The notes under the pieces are model-generated. The model was not told where the DNA came from, ran no database searches, and was given only the letters and a program-made list of their open reading frames with translations. DNA of 64,000 bases from Hyphomicrobiales bacterium. Lineage in GTDB: Bacteria > Pseudomonadota > Alphaproteobacteria > Rhizobiales > NORP267. The translations under genes were made by a program, and so were the position numbers. The DNA is taken from contig JAJFHA010000007.1 of the NCBI GenBank assembly GCA_021775875.1, positions 1-64,000 on the forward strand, in the 5' to 3' direction. Below are positions 18,990-30,076 of this stretch, in pieces; position 1 is the first letter of the stretch; each line of letters opens with the position of its first letter.

Positions 18990-20231
18990 TCAGCTTCGAT
19001 AATCAGCATTGATTGCGATATAGTCTTTTGTCAGGTCGCAGGTCCAGACTTGGGCTTTGCCCCGTCCCAGGCCCATATCCACCCGGATCGTGACCTCGTC
19101 GTTTTTCATATAATCCGCCGCCCGATCTTCGTCGTAAGCAGCATCCCGCTCACCTTCAAATGCGACGCGAATATCGCCAAACCAAATCGCCAACTTGTCC
19201 CGGTCTGCAGGTTCTCCCGCTTTCCCAACGGCCATGACGACCCGGCCCCAATTGGCGTCTTCACCAGCTACAGCCGTTTTAACTAGCGGCGAATTAGCGA
19301 TCGACAAGGCAACCTTTTTAGCCGACCGGGCCGATACCGCACCATCAACCTGGACAGTAATAAATTTGCTGGCGCCTTCGCCGTCGCGAACAACCTGTTG
19401 CGCCAGATCCACAAGCACTTCATCCAGGGCCGCACGGAACCCGCGCAACCGCCGGTCTGCTTTTGCGTCGATGGTCTGCACACCGCGTTTGGCCGCCGCG
19501 CCAGTGGCAAACACAAGGACCGTGTCGCTGGTAGAGGTATCGCTGTCCACCGTGATCGAATTGAAGCTGCCGCCGATACTCCGGCCCAGGCAATGTTGCA
19601 AAATTTCGGACGATATCGGCGCATCGGTAAAAATGAAACTCAGCATCGTCGCCATATCCGGCGCGATCATTCCGGCGCCCTTGGCGATCCCGTTGATGAT
19701 GATGTCCTGACCATCAATCTGAATTGTACGGCTGCTACCCTTGGCGAACGTATCGGTGGTCATGATTGTTTCGGCGGCGGCTTCCCAGCCCCCGGTTGAA
19801 ACGTTGCCAGCCATTGTCCCCAGCAAATCCGAGAATTTTCCAGAATCCAGAGGTTCACCGATCACGCCGGTGGACGCTAAAAACACATCGCCCGTCCGAC
19901 ATTTTACAGCTTTTGCTGCCGCCCGCGCCGTATCTCTGGTAGCCGCACTGCCTTTTTTACCAGTGAACGCATTGGCATTGCCTGAATTGACCACCAGCGC
20001 CCTGGCGCTGCCGTTTGAAATATTATCCCGGCACCATTCAACCGGCGCAGACGGACAGCGGGATTTTGTGAAAACCCCCGCCACCTGACAACCTTTGTCG
20101 AACACTGCCAACAATAGATCACGCCGATTATTGTATTTGATACCCGCTTCAGCGGTGGCAAATCGCACCCCATCGATATCCGGTAAATCCGGAAAACCGG
20201 CAGGCGCAAGCGGGGATAGCTTCGTCGTCAT
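18990..20231 (-). CDS. argJ: bifunctional ornithine acetyltransferase / N-acetylglutamate synthase
   Basis: A 413-residue ArgJ, which transfers acetyl from N-acetylornithine to glutamate and recycles it in arginine synthesis. The self-cleavage site is in [18 protein letters not shown]; the Thr of ATM becomes the N-terminal nucleophile of the beta chain. The N-terminus [25 protein letters not shown] and C-terminus [15 protein letters not shown] are canonical. The start is the ATG at 20231, four bases after the stop of the upstream parvulin gene; the open frame extends further, but only inside that gene. Confidence 0.97.
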   Translation of the reverse strand: MTTKLSPLAPAGFPDLPDIDGVRFATAEAGIKYNNRRDLLLAVFDKGCQVAGVFTKSRCPSAPVEWCRDNISNGSARALVVNSGNANAFTGKKGSAATRDTARAAAKAVKCRTGDVFLASTGVIGEPLDSGKFSDLLGTMAGNVSTGGWEAAAETIMTTDTFAKGSSRTIQIDGQDIIINGIAKGAGMIAPDMATMLSFIFTDAPISSEILQHCLGRSIGGSFNSITVDSDTSTSDTVLVFATGAAAKRGVQTIDAKADRRLRGFRAALDEVLVDLAQQVVRDGEGASKFITVQVDGAVSARSAKKVALSIANSPLVKTAVAGEDANWGRVVMAVGKAGEPADRDKLAIWFGDIRVAFEGERDAAYDEDRAADYMKNDEVTIRVDMGLGRGKAQVWTCDLTKDYIAINADYRS

Positions 20232-20235
20232 GAAA

Positions 20236-21150
20236 TTATTCGGCGGCGGGTTGTTCCTCGCCACCGGCCTCCGCATCATCTGTTTCCGGTTCAGCTTCAT
20301 TCGGGACAATTGTCACTGTGTTCTCGGCTTTTAACGCCGCAATAACTTCTGCAAATCGTTCCCTGATAAGCACATCCCGAACCTGGTCCGATACAGCTTC
20401 AAGCGCTGGTAATTCCTTGTTCCGCCGCTCTTCCACCTTGATCACATGCCAGCCAAACTGAGTTTGAACCGGCGCTGAAATCTCGCCGTCTTCGAGCGAA
20501 AATGCAACTGACCCGAATGCCGGCACCATGTCATTTTCACCAAAAAACCCGAGATCACCACCATTTGCACCACTGGGACCGGTAGATTTTTCCTGGGCAA
20601 GTTCAGCAAAATCAGCGCCGCCTTCAAGAGCTTCAACCAGCGCCTTGGCCTCATCCTCGGTTTCAACCAGAATGTGACGCGCATGAATTTCAACCTCGAC
20701 CGGAACATTTGCGATCTGGGCAGAATACGCGGCTTCAATGGCTTCCGGTGTTACCCGAGATTCAATTTCCTGTTCAAAATAAAGATCGCGCAAGGCCCGC
20801 AAGCGAACATAATTGAGCCGCTGGGCAAATTCCGGTGTTTGTGAAATATCCGAAGCTTCAGCAGCACTGGCAAGCAATGACAGATTGACCATCACATCAA
20901 TCAGGATCGTGCGGCGCTGCGCTTCCGGATATTGTTCGAGGCTTCCTGCAAAATCTGCCTCCGCGAGTGCCATATCCGCCTCGGTAATTTGTTTATCTCC
21001 AATTGTAGCAACAACCGCGCTCTCTTCTTGCGCCCATACGGCGGCGGGCGCCATAATAAGGGCCGATGCCAGCAGGCTCGCCTTAAGGAATTTGCCCATG
21101 ACCCCCACCGGTCCGGGATTTTGAATTGGCTTTGGCGAATGATTCAACAT
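20236..21150 (-). CDS. periplasmic parvulin-type peptidyl-prolyl isomerase
   Basis: A 304-residue exported PpiC/SurA-like foldase. A signal peptide ([19 protein letters not shown] then AVWAQ) precedes a SurA-like helical N-domain and a parvulin domain at about 150-245 ([47 protein letters not shown]). An acidic low-complexity tail ends the protein. The ATG at 21150 has GAGGAA nine bases upstream; an alternative ATG at 21099 begins the signal peptide directly. It is divergent from secA and coupled to argJ. It probably assists folding of proteins translocated by Sec. Confidence 0.92.
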   Translation of the reverse strand: MLNHSPKPIQNPGPVGVMGKFLKASLLASALIMAPAAVWAQEESAVVATIGDKQITEADMALAEADFAGSLEQYPEAQRRTILIDVMVNLSLLASAAEASDISQTPEFAQRLNYVRLRALRDLYFEQEIESRVTPEAIEAAYSAQIANVPVEVEIHARHILVETEDEAKALVEALEGGADFAELAQEKSTGPSGANGGDLGFFGENDMVPAFGSVAFSLEDGEISAPVQTQFGWHVIKVEERRNKELPALEAVSDQVRDVLIRERFAEVIAALKAENTVTIVPNEAEPETDDAEAGGEEQPAAE

Positions 21151-21389
21151 TGTTCAAATTTCCTCAGTACAAATAACGAAATGCGGCGCTTGGCCAACTT
21201 GGTTTGGCCGGTTAATCACTCCTAACCGGAGCCGGTGCAAAGTACAACGAAGACCTGATATAGGGTAAATTGCAGATGACGCAATAATAACCTATTCACC
21301 AAGCCTTCGTTGACATCATTTGGGGTGGCTCTTATGTCTGCGGCAACCCTATCGAACGGAACGGCACACATTTATTGAAAGGCCCGCAG

Positions 21390-24140
21390 ATGGTCGGCTT
21401 AGGCTCTCTCGCTAGCAAGGTTTTTGGCAACGCAAATGATCGCAGGCTCAAAAGGTATAATGACCGCGTAACCGCGATCAACGCACTCGAAGACGAGGTC
21501 GCCGCGTTGAGCGACGATGAACTGCGCGCGCGCACGATTTCGTTTCGCGAACAAGTTGCAGCCGGCACCAACATCGATGATCTTTTGGTGCCCGCATTCG
21601 CAACCGTTCGCGAGGCCGCCAAGCGGACCCTCGGCCAGCGCCATTTTGATATGCAGCTTGTCGGCGGCATGGTGCTGCACGACGGTCGTATCGCCGAGAT
21701 GAAGACCGGCGAAGGCAAAACTCTGGTCGCCACCCTCGCCGTTTACCTCAACTCTCTCGGTGGTAAGGGCGTCCATGTGGTCACCGTCAACGATTATCTT
21801 GCCAGTCGCGACTCCGAATGGATGGGCGAGATTTACAATTTCCTGGGTCTGACAACCGGCGTCATCGTTCATGGTCTCGACGACCAGCAGCGCAAGGAAG
21901 CCTATGCTTGCGACGTCACCTACGGCACCAACAACGAACTTGGTTTCGATTATCTTCGCGACAACATGAAACATGACGTGAGCGAGATGGCTCAGCGCGG
22001 GCATAATTTTGCCATTGTGGACGAAGTGGATTCGATCCTGATCGACGAAGCCCGCACGCCATTGATTATTTCAGGCCCGCTTGAAGACCGCTCCGAGCTT
22101 TACATCCAGGTCGACGCCCTTATTCCACGGCTTGCCGAAGAGCATTATGAAGTTGATGAAAAGACCCGCGCCGCATCCCTTACCGAAGCGGGCAATGATG
22201 CGATCGAAGACATTCTGCGCGAAGAGGGCCTGTTGAAGGGCGAATCTCTTTACGACGTCGAAAACGTCACCATGGTTCATCACGTCAATCAGGCGCTCCG
22301 GGCGCACAAACTATTTCAGCGTGACAAGGATTACATTGTCCGTGATGGCGAAGTTGTGATCATCGATGAATTTACCGGCCGGATGATGCCGGGTCGGCGC
22401 TTCTCCGAGGGCCTCCATCAGGCACTAGAAGCCCGCGAGAATGTGAAAATCCAGCCCGAGAGCCAGACACTGGCCAGCGTTACGTTCCAGAATTACTTCA
22501 GGCTCTACAACAAGCTTGCCGGCATGACCGGAACGGCGGCGACAGAGGCCGCCGAATTCATGGATATCTATAAACTTGAAGTGATGGAAATTCCGACCAA
22601 CAAACCAATCGTCCGTGACGATGCTCATGACGAAGTCTACCGGACGGCGGACGAGAAATTCAAAGCCATCATCGAATTGATTCAGGATTGCCAATCGAGG
22701 GGACAACCCATTCTGGTCGGCACCACGTCCATCGAAAAGTCCGAACTACTCGCCGACATGCTTAAAAAAGAAGGCTACCGCCAACCTGAATCCGATGGCG
22801 CAGGGTCCGAGGAGACCTATAAAAAAGGCAACCGGATTTTCCGGGTCCTCAACGCCCGGTATCATGAGCAGGAAGCCTTTATCATTTCCCAGGCCGGTGT
22901 CCCCGGTGCGGTAACAATCGCCACCAACATGGCCGGTCGCGGTACCGACATCCAGCTTGGTGGCAATCTTGAAATGCGGCTCCGCCAGGAACTTGGCGAC
23001 ATGGAAGATGGCAAAGCGCGCGACAAACAGGAAAAAGAAATCGAAGCCGACGTTGCCCGCCTGAAAGAAGAAGCGATTGCCGCCGGCGGTCTCTGTGTTG
23101 CCGGTACTGAGCGCCACGAAAGCCGACGCATCGATAATCAGTTGCGCGGCCGTTCAGGGCGACAGGGTGACCCGGGCAATTCACATTTTTTCCTCTCGCT
23201 CCAAGACGACCTGATGCGCATCTTTGGCAATGAGCGAATGGATTCGATGCTGGTCAAACTCGGCCTTGAAGAAGGCGAAGCGATTGTCCATCCGTGGATC
23301 AACAAGGCACTTGAAAAAGCGCAACAGAAAGTTGAAGCCCGCAATTTCGATATCCGTAAAAACCTGCTTAAATTCGACGACGTGATGAACGACCAGCGCA
23401 AGGTGATGTTCGAACAACGGATCGAGCTGATGGACGACGCCAATGCCAGCGAAACCGTCACTGACATGCGCCATCAGGTTGTTGATGATCTGGTCACTGC
23501 AAATATCCCGGAAAAAGCCTATGCCGAGCAATGGGACTCCGAACACCTCCAGGAAGAGATCAAACGCATCTTCGGCATCGACGCGCCGATTGTAAATTGG
23601 GCTGCAGAAGAAGGCATTGCTGACGAAGAAATCCATGACCGGATCATCGAAGCGGTTGATGATCTGGCCGCGAAAAAAGCAGAATCCTTCGGTCCGGAAA
23701 TTAATCGCCAGATCGAAAAAGCAGTTATCCTGCAAACCCTGGACGGCTTGTGGCGCGAACATCTGGTGATGCTCGATCACCTGCGCCAGGTTGTCGGTAT
23801 ACGCGGTGTCGCCCAGCGCGATCCCTTGCAGGAATATAAAACCGAAGCCTTCACATTGTTTGAAGGCCTGCTTGCCCGTATGCGCGAGGCAGTGACCGGC
23901 CAGATGGCCCATGTCCAGATTACACAGCGCGAAGAACCGGCCCTGCCGGAAATGTCGGGGTCACATACCGATCCCGCCACTGGCGCAAACCTGATGCAAC
24001 CGGCAGCGCCCCCGGCGCAAGTCGACGCTTCGAACCGCGATCCGGCCAACCCTTCAACCTGGGGTAAAGTAGGCCGCAACGAAATTTGCCCTTGTGGAAC
24101 CGGCAAGAAATTCAAACATTGTCATGGCAAATTGGCGTAG
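21390..24140 (+). CDS. secA: preprotein translocase ATPase SecA
   Basis: A 916-residue motor of the Sec export pathway. It has Walker [12 protein letters not shown], the DEAD-like [20 protein letters not shown], a preprotein cross-linking domain, GTDIQLGGN, and [22 protein letters not shown]. The C-terminal zinc-binding tail [14 protein letters not shown] contacts SecB. I take the ATG at 21390 ([13 protein letters not shown]); a TTG five codons upstream is in frame. It is divergent from the periplasmic parvulin. Confidence 0.98.
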   Translation: MVGLGSLASKVFGNANDRRLKRYNDRVTAINALEDEVAALSDDELRARTISFREQVAAGTNIDDLLVPAFATVREAAKRTLGQRHFDMQLVGGMVLHDGRIAEMKTGEGKTLVATLAVYLNSLGGKGVHVVTVNDYLASRDSEWMGEIYNFLGLTTGVIVHGLDDQQRKEAYACDVTYGTNNELGFDYLRDNMKHDVSEMAQRGHNFAIVDEVDSILIDEARTPLIISGPLEDRSELYIQVDALIPRLAEEHYEVDEKTRAASLTEAGNDAIEDILREEGLLKGESLYDVENVTMVHHVNQALRAHKLFQRDKDYIVRDGEVVIIDEFTGRMMPGRRFSEGLHQALEARENVKIQPESQTLASVTFQNYFRLYNKLAGMTGTAATEAAEFMDIYKLEVMEIPTNKPIVRDDAHDEVYRTADEKFKAIIELIQDCQSRGQPILVGTTSIEKSELLADMLKKEGYRQPESDGAGSEETYKKGNRIFRVLNARYHEQEAFIISQAGVPGAVTIATNMAGRGTDIQLGGNLEMRLRQELGDMEDGKARDKQEKEIEADVARLKEEAIAAGGLCVAGTERHESRRIDNQLRGRSGRQGDPGNSHFFLSLQDDLMRIFGNERMDSMLVKLGLEEGEAIVHPWINKALEKAQQKVEARNFDIRKNLLKFDDVMNDQRKVMFEQRIELMDDANASETVTDMRHQVVDDLVTANIPEKAYAEQWDSEHLQEEIKRIFGIDAPIVNWAAEEGIADEEIHDRIIEAVDDLAAKKAESFGPEINRQIEKAVILQTLDGLWREHLVMLDHLRQVVGIRGVAQRDPLQEYKTEAFTLFEGLLARMREAVTGQMAHVQITQREEPALPEMSGSHTDPATGANLMQPAAPPAQVDASNRDPANPSTWGKVGRNEICPCGTGKKFKHCHGKLA

Positions 24141-24176
24141 AGGGATACGACTCAATCGACAAGTTATCCGAAAAAC

Positions 24177-24599
24177 TCAATTTGTCGGGTAAGCAGTCCC
24201 GGTCGCCTGCCCGCCTGCGGCTGAAGATGCATGCCGATGCAACCATTTCCAGTTACCACCAATTTTGGCTAACCCTACTGTCCAGCGAATCGGCACCTGT
24301 ATTTTCTCTCCGGCCACATCAAGATGAATCGTCAAGGTCGTCGCGATGACAGCAGCTGCCTCACGAACGGTAGCTTGGCTCCAATGCCATTCAAACCGCT
24401 CAGCCGTCGCTTCAGCAAAATTTCGCTCGAACAACGACCGAATTTGCTTTTTCCCGGCGCATAGTTCATCCGCACCTGTACCGATGATCGAAATATCATC
24501 TCCGTCTTCAAACAAATCCATCAGCCTGTCGGTATCTTTTGCACAATAGGCTTCGGCATATATTCCAAGTGTTTTCAGAAGTTCGGTTTCTGCAGACAT
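24177..24599 (-). CDS. SnoaL/NTF2-like protein
   Basis: A 140-residue single-domain protein of the NTF2-like alpha+beta barrel fold. Recognisable are LLKTLGIYAEAYCAKDTDRLMDLFEDGDDISIIGTGADELCAGKKQIRSLFERNF and the C-terminal WTVGLAKIGGNWKWLHRHAS. This resembles the DUF4440/SnoaL_3 group. The role is unknown; the fold serves both enzymes and binding proteins. It is convergent with secA (gap 36 bases) and divergent from the SLC13 transporter. Confidence 0.8.
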   Translation of the reverse strand: MSAETELLKTLGIYAEAYCAKDTDRLMDLFEDGDDISIIGTGADELCAGKKQIRSLFERNFAEATAERFEWHWSQATVREAAAVIATTLTIHLDVAGEKIQVPIRWTVGLAKIGGNWKWLHRHASSAAGGQATGTAYPTN

Positions 24600-24735
24600 T
24601 GATTTTCCCCAAAATAATTTGTCCGTGTACTTCGTATAATATTTCCAATCTGCTTGAAGGCAAATCGAATTTCCAGCAAACCAGATTTGCGCTTGCCTCT
24701 ACCCATCTTCTTCCCTGCTCGCTATAAGATTACCC

Positions 24736-26511
24736 ATGAACCAAGACGTTATCATCCTGTTTTGTCTGTTCGGATTTGTCTTCACATTTTTACTGTGGGG
24801 ACGATGGCGCTATGACCTGGTCGCCTTTGTGGCGCTGATCCTGGCGGTGATATTAGGCGTTGTGAAAACCGACGCGGCCTTTGCCGGCTTCGGTCACCCG
24901 GCAGTTGTGGTCATCGCGCTTGTTCTGATCGTCAGCCGGGGACTATCCAATTCCGGTGCAATCGACATGCTGACCCGCCTTGTGCTGGATTCCAACCGAA
25001 AACTAAGCCTCCATATAGCAATGATCGGCGGGGTCGGGGCGGCTTTATCTGCTGTCATGAACAATGTGGCGGCGCTCGCATTGCTGATGCCGGTGGATAT
25101 GGAAGCCGCAGCCAAAGCCAAACGCAGCCCGGCAACGACCCTGATGCCGCTTTCCTTTGCTACCATCCTTGGCGGTCTGGTCACCCTGATCGGCACACCA
25201 CCCAACATCATTATTGCCGCGTTCCGGGAAAAATCCCTTGGCGAAGCCTATTCGATGTTTGATTTTGCACCGGTCGGTTTTGCATGCGCTATAGTCGGGA
25301 TCGCCTTCATCGCCCTTGGCGGCTGGCGACTGATCCCGCGCGAAGCTCGCGAGCGAAACCCCGGTCAAGACCTGTTTGAATTTGAAGGCTATATCGCTGA
25401 AGTCGAGGTCCCTGAAAAATCGTCCATTATCGGTCAACAAGTGGCTGAACTGGACAAGGTTGCAGAAGACAATGACGCCGCCATTCTGGGACTGGTCCGG
25501 CGCGGAAAGCGCCTGCCCGGACAGGCGCGACGTACCGAAATCCTTGCTGGCGATATTCTGGTTATCGAAGCCAGCCCGGATGCGATCGACAAATTGGTAG
25601 GAGCCCTGAAACTCAAATATGTGGGTCATGACAAACATATCACCGCCGCTGGTGGCGGCATGTCATTGATCGAAGTTGTGGTGCCGCGTGATGCCCGCAT
25701 CGCCGGTCGCTCGGCCATGTCGCTACGACTTTTATCGCGCCAGGGCGTGACGCTTTTAGGTGTTTCGCGCGAGGGCCGCAAATTCCGCGACCGGGTCCGC
25801 AAGCTGGATATCCTGCCGGGCGATATATTATTGTTGCTGGGACCAAACGAGCGCATCGCCGAAGTCGCCAACTGGCTTGGGTGCCTGCCTTTGGCTGAAC
25901 GCGGGTTGCAGGTTATCCAGTATGACAAGGCGACCCTCGCGGCCGGAATTTTTGCAGGCGCCATCGCGCTTGCAAGTTTTGGCCTGCTCTATCTGCCAAT
26001 AGCCCTCGCCTGCGTCGTTGTTCTCTACGTGCTGCTCGACATCATTCCGTTGCGCGATATTTACGAGATGATCGAATGGCCGGTCATTATTCTACTCGGA
26101 TCTTTGATCCCGCTTGGAACGGCGCTTGAGGCAAGCGGTGGCACCGGCCTGATCGCCAGTGCGATTGTAAACTGGACCGCCGCTTATTCGCCGGTGATCG
26201 TGCTGACCACACTAATGATCGTCACCATGACCCTGTCGGATGTGCTCAACAATACCGCCACAACCGTCATCGCGGCCCCGATCGCCATCGACATTGCCGG
26301 ACAATTAGGGGTTAACCCCGACCCGTTTCTGATGGCTGTCGCGGTGGCGGCAAGTTGCGCTTTTTTGACCCCCATCGGGCACAAGAACAATACGCTCATT
26401 CTTGGTCCTGGTGGATACAGCTTCGGAGATTATTGGCGTATGGGATTGCCGCTGGAAATATTGGTCGTGGCGGTTGCCGTGCCCACAATTTTGTATGTCT
26501 GGCCGCTATAG
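24736..26511 (+). CDS. SLC13/CitT-family permease with two RCK_C domains
   Basis: A 591-residue membrane protein. The transmembrane core (about 1-200 and 400-591) has the SLC13/ArsB-type hairpin signatures NNVAALALLMPV with GTPPNIIIAAF, and DVLNNTATTVIAAPIAI with FLTPIGHKNN. The cytoplasmic middle carries two TrkA-C/RCK_C domains (about 205-290 and 300-385; EVPEKSSIIGQQVAEL and VVPRDARIAGRSAM). Relatives carry sulfate, dicarboxylates or other anions with Na+. The substrate cannot be read from sequence. It is monocistronic. Confidence 0.92.
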   Translation: MNQDVIILFCLFGFVFTFLLWGRWRYDLVAFVALILAVILGVVKTDAAFAGFGHPAVVVIALVLIVSRGLSNSGAIDMLTRLVLDSNRKLSLHIAMIGGVGAALSAVMNNVAALALLMPVDMEAAAKAKRSPATTLMPLSFATILGGLVTLIGTPPNIIIAAFREKSLGEAYSMFDFAPVGFACAIVGIAFIALGGWRLIPREARERNPGQDLFEFEGYIAEVEVPEKSSIIGQQVAELDKVAEDNDAAILGLVRRGKRLPGQARRTEILAGDILVIEASPDAIDKLVGALKLKYVGHDKHITAAGGGMSLIEVVVPRDARIAGRSAMSLRLLSRQGVTLLGVSREGRKFRDRVRKLDILPGDILLLLGPNERIAEVANWLGCLPLAERGLQVIQYDKATLAAGIFAGAIALASFGLLYLPIALACVVVLYVLLDIIPLRDIYEMIEWPVIILLGSLIPLGTALEASGGTGLIASAIVNWTAAYSPVIVLTTLMIVTMTLSDVLNNTATTVIAAPIAIDIAGQLGVNPDPFLMAVAVAASCAFLTPIGHKNNTLILGPGGYSFGDYWRMGLPLEILVVAVAVPTILYVWPL

Positions 26512-26529
26512 AAATTAACCCGATAAGGC

Positions 26530-27450
26530 TCAGGAAACGCTGCCGATCAACATCGTATAAACTTGGCCGGGTATCTCCAGCGACGTTTGCTGGTTACCGG
26601 TTGGGATATATTGCGGCTGCGGCCCGGTGGGTGCCGGTGGCACGCTTTCACCTGTGGTTTGATCCCAATTGGTGAAATTGATCGAGCGCCCTTCTGGGCA
26701 AGGCCGACGAGCATCGATCCTTTCTTCAGGCATATCAAATTCAGTATTGAAGACATAGGTCCCACCACAAACGGTTACTTTTGGTGGAAAGCCGGTTGCG
26801 TTAAATGCGTCATAACCGATTTTGATATTCTGCCAGAAAGCAAAATCTGGATGCTCCCGATGGGCATCCATATTTTCCTGGGTCATCCGAAATGGGAACG
26901 CCTGGACCTGGAAAGCTTCCTGTCCGCCGACAAAGGCTTCGCGCGCAAGGCTGTATATGTCGGCGATAATGTCATCGGTCATGGAATAACAACCGGCCGA
27001 AGAACAGGCCCCGTGAACCATGAGATGTGACCCTGTCCTATCATGGGACCGATCAAAACTGTTTGGAAATCCCATGTTGAAGGAAAGGTAATAGCTGCTC
27101 CACGGATTCATCTGCCCCTGGCTGATCGGATAAAAGCCTTCCGGAGCTTGCCTGTCCCCTTCCTGAAGTTTGGGGCCAAGAACACCAGACCATTGGCACA
27201 CCGGGTAACTTGCCAATTGGGCATAGCGACCGGATTCTGACATTTTCCAGACTTCAAGCTGGGATTCCTGTTTGAAAATACGCAGCATAATCGGCGCATC
27301 CTGGGTCATCCCGCGCGTTTCCATCGCGGTACGAAGCTGGTAGCTCAACGGTTCCATATGCTTCGGCATTTCCTGCGAGCAGGAAGCCATAAGGCCAAAT
27401 GCAGCAACAAATCCAATTTGCCTAATTTTGATGGAACGTTTCAGAGACAT
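26530..27450 (-). CDS. YafK-type L,D-transpeptidase lipoprotein
   Basis: A 306-residue predicted lipoprotein (lipobox LMASC near residue 24) with an L,D-transpeptidase catalytic domain of the YafK group. The motif LMVHGACSSAGCYSMTD carries the catalytic His and Cys. In E. coli the relative DpaA/YafK releases Braun lipoprotein from murein, so a hydrolytic role is possible. The C-terminal tail is Pro/Gly/Gln-rich. It is convergent with the SLC13 gene (gap 18 bases). Confidence 0.88.
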   Translation of the reverse strand: MSLKRSIKIRQIGFVAAFGLMASCSQEMPKHMEPLSYQLRTAMETRGMTQDAPIMLRIFKQESQLEVWKMSESGRYAQLASYPVCQWSGVLGPKLQEGDRQAPEGFYPISQGQMNPWSSYYLSFNMGFPNSFDRSHDRTGSHLMVHGACSSAGCYSMTDDIIADIYSLAREAFVGGQEAFQVQAFPFRMTQENMDAHREHPDFAFWQNIKIGYDAFNATGFPPKVTVCGGTYVFNTEFDMPEERIDARRPCPEGRSINFTNWDQTTGESVPPAPTGPQPQYIPTGNQQTSLEIPGQVYTMLIGSVS

Positions 27451-27644
27451 TTACACCCCGGACCTTCAGCTAAAGACCTATTGCAAAAAACACACGCTAA
27501 TTTGCATCGGCTAGGTTAACGTACGATTATTGTCACCCTGCCAATGGCTGGCAGAGTACAAATTATCTAACATTTTGGCTATTTTTGGGCCACGCAACTT
27601 TACGTGAATAAGTACGAGGCAGATTTAAGTCTAATATACCCAGG

Positions 27645-28598
27645 CTACAAAGAGCGCCCTATTTCAAGGTATTTTTCCCGGCGTGCCTGTTTCACAGCGA
27701 CTGCATCAAAGGTTTTAAAGCTCGACAGCGCATCTTCGATTGCCCCGCCAACAGCATCGATTGCCGCATCCGGGTCCCGATGGGCACCCCCCAATGGCTC
27801 CTCGACAATTCCGTCAATAATACCAAATCCCAGCAAATCCTGCGCCGTGATTTTCATATTGTTGGCGGCCTGTTCAGCTTGCGTCGAATCGCGCCACAGG
27901 ATGGATGCGGATGCTTCCGGTGATGCCACCGTATAAATGGCATGTTCCATCATCAAAACCTTGCTCGCGGTGGCGATTGCCACAGCCCCGCCTGATCCGC
28001 CTTCACCAATCACCACCGCGATATTGGGAACCCCGAGCGCGAGACAACAATCGGTCGAGCGGGCAATGGCTTCAGCTTGCCCGCGTTCTTCAGCGCCAAC
28101 GCCTGGATAGGCACCAGCTGTATCAATCAACGAAATAACGGGAAGTGCGAATCTGTCTGCCATTTCCATCAGCCGGACAGCTTTACGATAGCCTTCCGGG
28201 CGTGCCATGCCAAAATTGTGGTGCAACCGGCTTTCCGTATCTGACCCTTTTTCCTGTCCTATAACTACAACGGGTTCGCCGCGAAACCGGCCCAAACCAC
28301 CAACCAGCGCATGATCTTCGGCAAATCCCCGGTCACCGGATAATGGTGTGAATTCCTTGATCAGACCTTCCAGATACGCCTTCATGTGAGGCCGCTGGGG
28401 ATGTCGTGCGATCTGGGTCCGTTGCCAGGGCGTAACTTTTTCATACAAGCTTTTCAGGGTTTCCTGGGATTTCGCCTCAAGCCGTTTGATCTCTTCCTTG
28501 ATCGCATCTGATGATTCGTCATCAGACAGCGCACGCAATTCGGCAATTCGGCCTTCCAAAGCTGCAACGGGTTTTTCGAAATCGAGATATGTACGCAT
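27645..28598 (-). CDS. accA: acetyl-CoA carboxylase carboxyltransferase subunit alpha
   Basis: A 317-residue alpha subunit of the carboxyltransferase that moves CO2 from biotin to acetyl-CoA in fatty acid synthesis. Canonical segments include LDFEKPVAALEGRIAEL, WQRTQIARHPQRPHMKAYLEGL, GQEKGSDTESRLHHNFGMARPEGYRKA, DTAGAYPGVGAEERGQAEAIA and GEGGSGGAVAIA. It is downstream of xerD on the same strand. A small inverted repeat CTGCCA/TGGCAG lies about 90 bases past its stop (near 27540). Confidence 0.98.
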   Translation of the reverse strand: MRTYLDFEKPVAALEGRIAELRALSDDESSDAIKEEIKRLEAKSQETLKSLYEKVTPWQRTQIARHPQRPHMKAYLEGLIKEFTPLSGDRGFAEDHALVGGLGRFRGEPVVVIGQEKGSDTESRLHHNFGMARPEGYRKAVRLMEMADRFALPVISLIDTAGAYPGVGAEERGQAEAIARSTDCCLALGVPNIAVVIGEGGSGGAVAIATASKVLMMEHAIYTVASPEASASILWRDSTQAEQAANNMKITAQDLLGFGIIDGIVEEPLGGAHRDPDAAIDAVGGAIEDALSSFKTFDAVAVKQARREKYLEIGRSL

Positions 28599-28766
28599 GA
28601 ATTACAGGGACCTGCTAAATGAATCCGATCAAAAGAAACCGGTTTGATCACGACCTGGCATTTTTGTTGATCTATAGATTGCCCCTGTCCGGGGGAGAGT
28701 CAAGGAAAGCACCAACTTTCATAACAACATGATGAATATGCGCGAGCAGGTCCAAATGCGCCTCTG

Positions 28767-29720
28767 TCAGATGGATTTCTCGCTGAGAGGGTGATGCGCT
28801 TCCACCAATTTCCGCAACCGCTCATCGAGAACGTGGGTATAAATCTGAGTGGTGGAAATATCAGCATGACCGAGCATCTGCTGTACGGCGCGCAAATCAG
28901 CCCCATGGGCGATCAGATGGCTTGCAAAAGCATGGCGAATGACGTGCGGCGATATCCGGGCCGGGTCTATACCCGCCTCAATTGCAACCGCCTTCAGATT
29001 GCGCGCAAACGACTGACGGGTCCAATGGCCGGACTTACCTGATGAAGGAAATAGCCAGTTATTTTCACCTCCACCCCGCTGTGCCAAAAGAGCGCCATAG
29101 GCAAGCATTGCGGATTTAGCCATATCGTTGAGCGGCACCATCCGTTCGCGCCCACCCTTGCCCTTGATCAAAAGCACCTGACCATCCGCCCGTGCCGCGG
29201 CTCGCGGCAGCGATACAAGCTCCGATACCCGCATTCCGGTGGCGTACAGAACTTCCAGTAAACAATAAAAGCGCTGTGCCCGGAACATGGCCAAAGATGT
29301 CTGCTCATCGTCACCGGTCTGCACGGCGCGGGTTCGGGCGCATTGAAGCAGCATATCTACATCGTCTTCGCTGAGAACTTTCGGCAATGCCCGACGCGTC
29401 CTGGGACTTTCAATCGTTGCTGTCGGATCATCCCCGCGCAAACTTTCGCCATAAAGAAACCGATAAAATTGCCGAAGCGCTGAAAGCTGACGGGCGCTCG
29501 AAGATGCCGCCAGCCCGGACGCTGCCAGATGGCCCAGATAATTTCTAATATCAAGATTGGTGGCCGTTGAATAACCCAGACCCCGTTTAGCCAGAAAACC
29601 TCCAAATCCGGTAAGGTCCCGGCGATAGGCTTCAAGTGTGTTGAGAGCAACACCACGCTCGGCGCTCAGCATTTCAAGGAAGGTCTCGACAAGATGTGCA
29701 TCTGCAATAGAGGCTGTCAT
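28767..29720 (-). CDS. xerD: tyrosine recombinase XerD
   Basis: A 317-residue chromosome-dimer-resolution recombinase. The N-terminal SAM-like domain (LEMLSAERGVALNTLEAYRRDL) is followed by the catalytic domain with R in TGMRVSELV, K in IKGKGGRERMVPL, HVIRH, LGHADISTTQIYTHV and the nucleophilic Tyr. Position next to accA and aroK/aroB is typical of the housekeeping XerD, so it is not a mobile-element integrase. It follows the small membrane-protein gene at 29752 by 31 bases. Confidence 0.95.
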   Translation of the reverse strand: MTASIADAHLVETFLEMLSAERGVALNTLEAYRRDLTGFGGFLAKRGLGYSTATNLDIRNYLGHLAASGLAASSSARQLSALRQFYRFLYGESLRGDDPTATIESPRTRRALPKVLSEDDVDMLLQCARTRAVQTGDDEQTSLAMFRAQRFYCLLEVLYATGMRVSELVSLPRAAARADGQVLLIKGKGGRERMVPLNDMAKSAMLAYGALLAQRGGGENNWLFPSSGKSGHWTRQSFARNLKAVAIEAGIDPARISPHVIRHAFASHLIAHGADLRAVQQMLGHADISTTQIYTHVLDERLRKLVEAHHPLSEKSI

Positions 29721-29751
29721 GTTCGGTATCCGGCGCTGAAACGGCCCACCA

Positions 29752-29895
29752 TTAGCGGTTCATATCGCGGTTATGAATCCGGTAATGGACTTCGCTCTGT
29801 TCCGGCTGAATAAATTCAGCAAGCGCAAACATCGTGCCAAACGCAATCCCGGCCAGCATGCCAACAACAGTCAAAAATTTGAAAAGACTTGGCAT
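29752..29895 (-). CDS. 47-residue single-pass membrane protein
   Basis: A short open frame reading MPSLFKFLTVVGMLAGIAFG..., with one hydrophobic helix (about residues 5-27) and a polar tail rich in E, H, R and N. Small proteins of this shape and position, between xerD and aroK, recur in Alphaproteobacteria as hypothetical or misnamed entries. This supports it as a real gene; no function is known. It lies 31 bases upstream of xerD and is divergent from aroK. Confidence 0.75.
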   Translation of the reverse strand: MPSLFKFLTVVGMLAGIAFGTMFALAEFIQPEQSEVHYRIHNRDMNR

Positions 29896-30076
29896 GTTTC
29901 AAAATGTCTCCAGATCCATATTCCACATTATGGCCCATTTTGAGGCCAAAGTGAAAGATATCGCGGTCACTTTGTACATTTTATCGGGTCTTCTCTTAAC
30001 ATTAGCCTTCAATTGCCATTGCGGCAGGCCGAGTGATGTGAAAATTTGAACCGATTTTGAAACCACGGAGACTTGA

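Noticed and set aside
23181-23912. 243-codon minus-strand open frame
   Set aside because: Antisense to secA; no recognisable protein.
28767-29720. Tyrosine recombinase as a possible island integrase
   Set aside because: Sequence and neighbours (accA, aroK/aroB) identify the housekeeping XerD.
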